63,947 bases of DNA from Desulfovibrionaceae bacterium (GTDB lineage: Bacteria > Desulfobacterota > Desulfovibrionia > Desulfovibrionales > Desulfovibrionaceae): assembly GCA_015709315.1 (NCBI GenBank), contig JACCQI010000015.1, positions 1-63,947 of the forward strand, written 5' to 3'. Of this stretch, positions 60,241 to 63,947 are shown one piece after another. Made by a program: the position numbers and the translations under genes. Numbering within the stretch: position 1 is the stretch's first letter; each line of letters opens with the position of its first letter. A model generated the notes under the pieces. It had not been told where the DNA came from. It searched no databases and was given only the letters and a program-made list of their open reading frames with translations.

Positions 60241-63135
60241 GTGAATAGTGTTACGTCGTTTGATTACCACACATTCCATACCCTGACCGAAATGAAGAAC
60301 TCGTCACCCTCCAGCCCGCAGCTCGGCCGCCTGCCGGAGCATGCCGTCAATCCGCGCCTGGTCGAGCAAATGCTCGATGCTCTGGATATGGCCATGGCCA
60401 TCCGGGACGAGCATCTCGTCCCCGTCTTTGCCAACCAGGCATTCAGGGAATTCTACGGGATGCCCATGGAATACCTTCAAGACAAGCGCCAGGACTTGAT
60501 ACTGCCCGAAAGCACGCTCGGCCTGTATGCGAACGAGGTCCTGCCCGCCATGGCCGCAGGTCGGGCGTGGGAAGGGGCCTACGCCATCAGGACCGCCACC
60601 GGGGAACTGCGGGAGGTGCGGGGCCGCTTCATCCCGGTGCGGGACGATTCCGGCGCCCTGACGCACGTGGTCTCCACCATGCGGGGCGCATCGGATTACG
60701 AGCAGGTGCGGAAGGTCCTGACCCAGACCGAGCGCCACCTCACCTTCCTGACCGAGAACACCAGCGACTGCCTGTTCCGCGTGCGCCTCTCGGACGGCAG
60801 CTACGACTACGTCAGCCCGACCGTCCAGAACATCACCGGCTACAGCCAGCAGGAGTTCTACGCCACGCCCAAGCTGTTCCGGCGGCTCGTGCCCGACGAC
60901 TGGATGGATACGGTCAAAATGTGGTGGCGGGAACTGCGGGAAGGGAACACGCGGTATGAATACGAGCTGCCGCTGATGCACCGCAACGGCAACCGCAGAT
61001 GGATTCACCAGCGCATCCGCGTGAGCCGCGACGACGCGGGCAAGCCGGTGGCCGCCGAGGGCATCCTCACGGACATCACGGACCGGCACATGACCGAAGA
61101 CGCTCTGGCGGCGGCCCAAAAAAGCCTCAACTTCATTTCCAACTCCACCAGCGACATATTCTTCCGGCTCAGGATTCCCGAAGGGACCTACGACTACCTG
61201 AGTCCCTCTGTGGAGCGCTTTTCCGGCTACACCCTGGAGGAGTACGCCGCCGATCCGCGGCTCATCAAGCGGGTCATCCACCCGGACTGGCGGGACTATT
61301 TCCAGAAGACCTGGGAGGATCTGCTGCGCGGCGAAATCCGGCCCGTCTACGAATTCCAGTACGTCCACAAGTCCGGCGAGGTCCGCTGGGCCAGCCAGCG
61401 GGTAATCCTGCACAAGGACGAGGACGGCACGCCCATCGCCATCGAGGGCATGGCCACCAACGTCACGGAGCGGAAAGCGGCCGAAGAGGCTGCCAGGGAA
61501 AACGCCCAGCGGTTCCGCGTCCTGTTCGAGGACTCGCCCATTTCCCTGTGGGAGGAGGACCTGACCGATCTCAAGGCGTATTTCGACGCGCTCAAGGACC
61601 GAGGGATCGAAGATTTCCGGGAGTTCTTCCGCCAAAACCCGGAAGCCCTGGCCCGATGCGCCTCCCTGGTCAAGGTGGTGAACATCAACAAGGCGACCCT
61701 GACCCTGCTCGGCGCCAGAACCAAGGAGGAACTGCTCGGCAATCTGGAAAAGGTCCTGACCGAAAGTTCCATGGCCGCCTTCACCGAGGAGATGATCCTG
61801 CTCGCCACGGGCGGCCGCGAATACTGCGGAGAGATCACCCACCGCACCCTTGACGGCGAAATCATCTGGGTCATGGTCCACTTCTTCGTGCCGCCGGAAT
61901 ACGCGGACACCCTGTCCCGGGTCATCGTTTCCCTGCTGGACGTCACCCCCCGCAAGCGGGCCGAGGAGGCCCTCATGGATTCCGAGGAGCGATACCGGGT
62001 GCTGGCCGAAAATTCCCAGGACGGCGTCATCGTCTTCCAGGACGGCGACGTCCGGTACATCAACGAACGGACGGCCGCCATCTTCGAGCGCGACCTCTCC
62101 GTTCTCGACCAGAACACGCTCATATCGTCCATCCACCCCGAGGACAGGGACCACATTTTGGCCCTGGCCGACCAGATGAAGTCCGACGGCAAGGAAGCCT
62201 CCTTCACCTCCGTACGGATCATCACCGGCACCGGCAGGACCCGGTGGCTGACTTCGACGGCCAAGCCGATCATGTGGGACGGTCGGGAGGCCCAACTGGG
62301 AATCCTGACCGACGTCACCCGCCACAAGATCCTCGAAAGGGAACTGCTCCGCGCCCACGTGGAGATGGAGAACCGGATCAAGAAGCGCACCGCGGAATTG
62401 TCCGAGGCCAACGTCCGTCTCAAGGCCGAGGCCGAGGAGCGCGGCAAGGCCCAGGAGCGCATCCTGTCGCTGACCCAGCAGCTCATACGCATCCAGGAGG
62501 ACGAGCGCCAGCGCATCTCCCGCGACCTCCACGACAACGTGGCCCAGGACCTCTCCTCCATCATGCTCAAGATGGAAACTCTGTTCGACGACCAGAGCTG
62601 CGTCAACGACGAACTGATGGACAGGGGCCGGAACGTGGCCGAAATCCTGCACAAGGCCATCGCCTCGGTCCGGGACATCGCCTACGGGCTGCGCCCGCCC
62701 GCCCTGGAACAATTCGGCCTGGTCGGCGCGCTGGAAACGCTGTGCCAGGACGTGGCATCCAAACACAGCTATGTCGTTGACTTTTTCGCCACGGGGCTTG
62801 AAGATATTCAAATGGATTATGATGCGGAGATCAACATCTACCGTATGATACAGGAAGCCGTGCGGAACATCTCCAGACACGCCGGAGCCAGCAAGGCCAC
62901 CATCCGGATGGTCAAGAGCCACCCGGACATCCTCATCCGAATCGAGGACAACGGACGGGGATTCAATCTTGACCAGCGGCTGGAAAAGGCCGCCGCCGAA
63001 AAGCGGATGGGCGTGCGGAGCATGGAGGAGCGGACCCGCCTCTTCGGCGGCGTCATGGAAATCCAGTCCCTGCCGGGGACGGGCACGAGAGTTCTCATCA
63101 AGATACCCATAGAAAAGGCCGGGAGGCGGGAGTGA
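60241..63135 (+). CDS. Multi-PAS sensor histidine kinase, NarL/UhpB type (HisKA_3)
   Basis: A 964-residue kinase with no membrane segment. About five PAS domains (residues 30-150, 165-285, 290-415, 425-570, 575-700) carry typical YDYVSPTVQNITGYS and YDYLSPSVERFSGYT repeats. After a coiled coil, the HisKA_3 box RISRDLHDNVAQDLSS holds phospho-His 764, followed by the HATPase (EDNGRGF). It is probably a soluble sensor of redox or metabolites. GTG 60241 is used; ATG 60292 is an alternative, and neither has a clear ribosome site. It overlaps the response regulator's upstream region. Confidence 0.9.
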   Translation: MNSVTSFDYHTFHTLTEMKNSSPSSPQLGRLPEHAVNPRLVEQMLDALDMAMAIRDEHLVPVFANQAFREFYGMPMEYLQDKRQDLILPESTLGLYANEVLPAMAAGRAWEGAYAIRTATGELREVRGRFIPVRDDSGALTHVVSTMRGASDYEQVRKVLTQTERHLTFLTENTSDCLFRVRLSDGSYDYVSPTVQNITGYSQQEFYATPKLFRRLVPDDWMDTVKMWWRELREGNTRYEYELPLMHRNGNRRWIHQRIRVSRDDAGKPVAAEGILTDITDRHMTEDALAAAQKSLNFISNSTSDIFFRLRIPEGTYDYLSPSVERFSGYTLEEYAADPRLIKRVIHPDWRDYFQKTWEDLLRGEIRPVYEFQYVHKSGEVRWASQRVILHKDEDGTPIAIEGMATNVTERKAAEEAARENAQRFRVLFEDSPISLWEEDLTDLKAYFDALKDRGIEDFREFFRQNPEALARCASLVKVVNINKATLTLLGARTKEELLGNLEKVLTESSMAAFTEEMILLATGGREYCGEITHRTLDGEIIWVMVHFFVPPEYADTLSRVIVSLLDVTPRKRAEEALMDSEERYRVLAENSQDGVIVFQDGDVRYINERTAAIFERDLSVLDQNTLISSIHPEDRDHILALADQMKSDGKEASFTSVRIITGTGRTRWLTSTAKPIMWDGREAQLGILTDVTRHKILERELLRAHVEMENRIKKRTAELSEANVRLKAEAEERGKAQERILSLTQQLIRIQEDERQRISRDLHDNVAQDLSSIMLKMETLFDDQSCVNDELMDRGRNVAEILHKAIASVRDIAYGLRPPALEQFGLVGALETLCQDVASKHSYVVDFFATGLEDIQMDYDAEINIYRMIQEAVRNISRHAGASKATIRMVKSHPDILIRIEDNGRGFNLDQRLEKAAAEKRMGVRSMEERTRLFGGVMEIQSLPGTGTRVLIKIPIEKAGRRE

Positions 63136-63137
63136 CA

Positions 63138-63803
63138 ATGGAAATCATGATAGTGGACGACCATCCCCTGTTCAGGGAGGGCCTCAAGACCATCGTCAGC
63201 CGGGACAAGAATTATTCGGTGTGCGCCGAAGCCGGAACCGGCAGGGAGGGGCTGCGGCTGGCCAGGGAACACCGGCCGGACATCATGCTGGTGGACATCT
63301 CCATGCCGGACAAGAGCGGCATCCAGATGATCCGGGAACTCAAGGAGGCGCTGCCGGACACCCGGTTCGTCATCATCTCCATGCACTCCGAGGCCGACTA
63401 CATCGTCGAGGCGTTCCGCGCCGGAGCCACCGGCTACATGGTCAAGGAATCCGCCGCCTCCCAGCTCCTCAAGGGGCTGGACACCGTGGCCTCCGGCGAG
63501 CTTTTCCTGGACAACGCCCTGTCCCAGGAGGTCGTCTTCCGGCTCCTGCAGGACGACGCCACACCGCGGAAGGACTCCAGCGACCCCTATTCCACCCTGA
63601 CTCCCCGCGAGCAGGAGGTCATGCGAATGCTGGCCGAGGGACTCAATCCCAAGGAAGTGGCGGGACAACTCTTCATCAGCCCCAAGACCGTGGAGAACCA
63701 CCGCACCAACCTGATGAAGAAACTCGGCCTCAAGAGCACGGTGGAACTGCTCCGCTACGCGGCCCGGCTCGGGCTCATAGACCTGGAGACCTGGGCAATT
63801 TAA
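63138..63803 (+). CDS. LuxR-type (NarL) response regulator
   Basis: A 221-residue regulator. The receiver contains IVDDHPLFREGLKTIV and acceptor aspartate in DIMLVDISMPDKSG. A C-terminal GerE helix-turn-helix (LTPREQEVMRMLAEGLNPKEVAG, then SPKTVENHRTNLMKKLGL) binds DNA. It is the partner of the upstream kinase; the start GTG 63132 would overlap the kinase stop, and I chose ATG 63138 with GGGAG five bases upstream. Confidence 0.94.
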   Translation: MEIMIVDDHPLFREGLKTIVSRDKNYSVCAEAGTGREGLRLAREHRPDIMLVDISMPDKSGIQMIRELKEALPDTRFVIISMHSEADYIVEAFRAGATGYMVKESAASQLLKGLDTVASGELFLDNALSQEVVFRLLQDDATPRKDSSDPYSTLTPREQEVMRMLAEGLNPKEVAGQLFISPKTVENHRTNLMKKLGLKSTVELLRYAARLGLIDLETWAI

Positions 63804-63825
63804 GCCCGCGTCTTTCAAAATGCCG

Positions 63826-63862
63826 AAAAAAGTCCCCCGGCGGCCACGGCCGCCGGGGGGCT
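63826..63862 (-). terminator. Terminator of a minus-strand gene at the window edge
   Basis: CCCCCGGCGGCC and its complement form the stem. On the minus strand the stem is followed by ACTTTTTTCGG, a T-run; on the plus strand there is none. So it serves the minus-strand gene that ends at 63895. Confidence 0.7.
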
Positions 63863-63894
63863 TCATGTAAACGGTTCCGTCGGGAATCGGCCCG

Positions 63895-63947
63895 CTAGCT
63901 GTGGAGTGTCATGAGGTTGTTCACTCCTACCCCGGATCTGCTCATGG
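63895..63947 (-). CDS. 3' end of an unknown gene (truncated by the window)
   Basis: The last codons read SRSGVGVNNLMTLHS then TAG on the minus strand. Only about 17 codons are inside the window, so the family cannot be named. The terminator directly downstream on the same strand supports it as a real 3' end. Confidence 0.45.
   Translation of the reverse strand, partial: MSRSGVGVNNLMTLHS

Overview
The window is GC-rich chromosomal DNA from an anaerobic, Gram-negative bacterium. The gene content fits a Desulfovibrio/Pseudodesulfovibrio-type sulfate reducer: an archaeal-type ADH synthase aldolase (alternative aromatic amino-acid entry), molybdopterin enzymes and cofactor genes, def-fmt-DUF116, paired CBS-ACT proteins, and many PAS/two-component and HD-GYP/HDOD regulators. 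This placement is inference from gene content; there is no rRNA or tRNA gene in the window to confirm it.

Layout. 0.3-1.6 kb: a sirtuin with a small anchored protein. 1.7-6.2 kb: nitrogen control (amtB, glnK-type PII, glnD) behind a well-formed sigma-54 promoter. 6.2-9.2 kb: DsbA-family protein, asparaginase, HD-GYP protein. 9.4-10.0 kb: a lone podovirus-type tail adaptor gene. 10.0-21 kb: rsmB, a small lipoprotein, a molybdopterin oxidoreductase, hisS-aspS, def-fmt-DUF116, with mosaic palindromic repeats in the gene gaps. 21-26 kb: mobB, moeA, pstSCA with a Pho-box array. 26-30 kb: glycosyltransferase and a Pat-like acetyltransferase. 30-36.4 kb: an Asn/Thr-rich 731-residue protein, a complete phage large terminase plus an internal-virion-like partner, a TPR lipoprotein, and two holin-type genes. 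36.7-45.5 kb: CBS-ACT protein, small metabolic genes, Fic protein, NlpC/P60 hydrolase. 45.5-47.1 kb: a DUF5675/HTH pair divergent from an S24-type repressor. 47-57 kb: HEAT, DUF6941, ADH synthase, EAL/HDOD, amidohydrolase, radical SAM, hybrid kinase with a response regulator, second CBS-ACT protein. 57.6-60.2 kb: an ExbB/ExbD pair with a TonB-like N-terminus fused to a hydrolase-like domain. 60.2-63.8 kb: NarL-type kinase and LuxR regulator.

The most interesting theme is that intact single phage-type genes (tail adaptor, large terminase, internal-virion-like protein, holins, DUF5675, wHTH, repressor) sit at separate sites among housekeeping genes, and there is no contiguous prophage. Two of these loci, 27 kb apart, share a near-identical promoter-like motif (TGTCAAG-N4-AATTTTATCCTATGG) about 120-135 bases before the start codon. 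The repressor locus has divergent promoters that overlap operator-like palindromes. Together this looks like a domesticated, co-regulated gene-transfer-agent-like system rather than random prophage debris. Second in interest is the ExbBD-linked TonB-like/hydrolase fusion, whose hydrolase domain lacks the nucleophile. Third is a mosaic repeat family, one copy of which has perfect 26-bp terminal inverted repeats.
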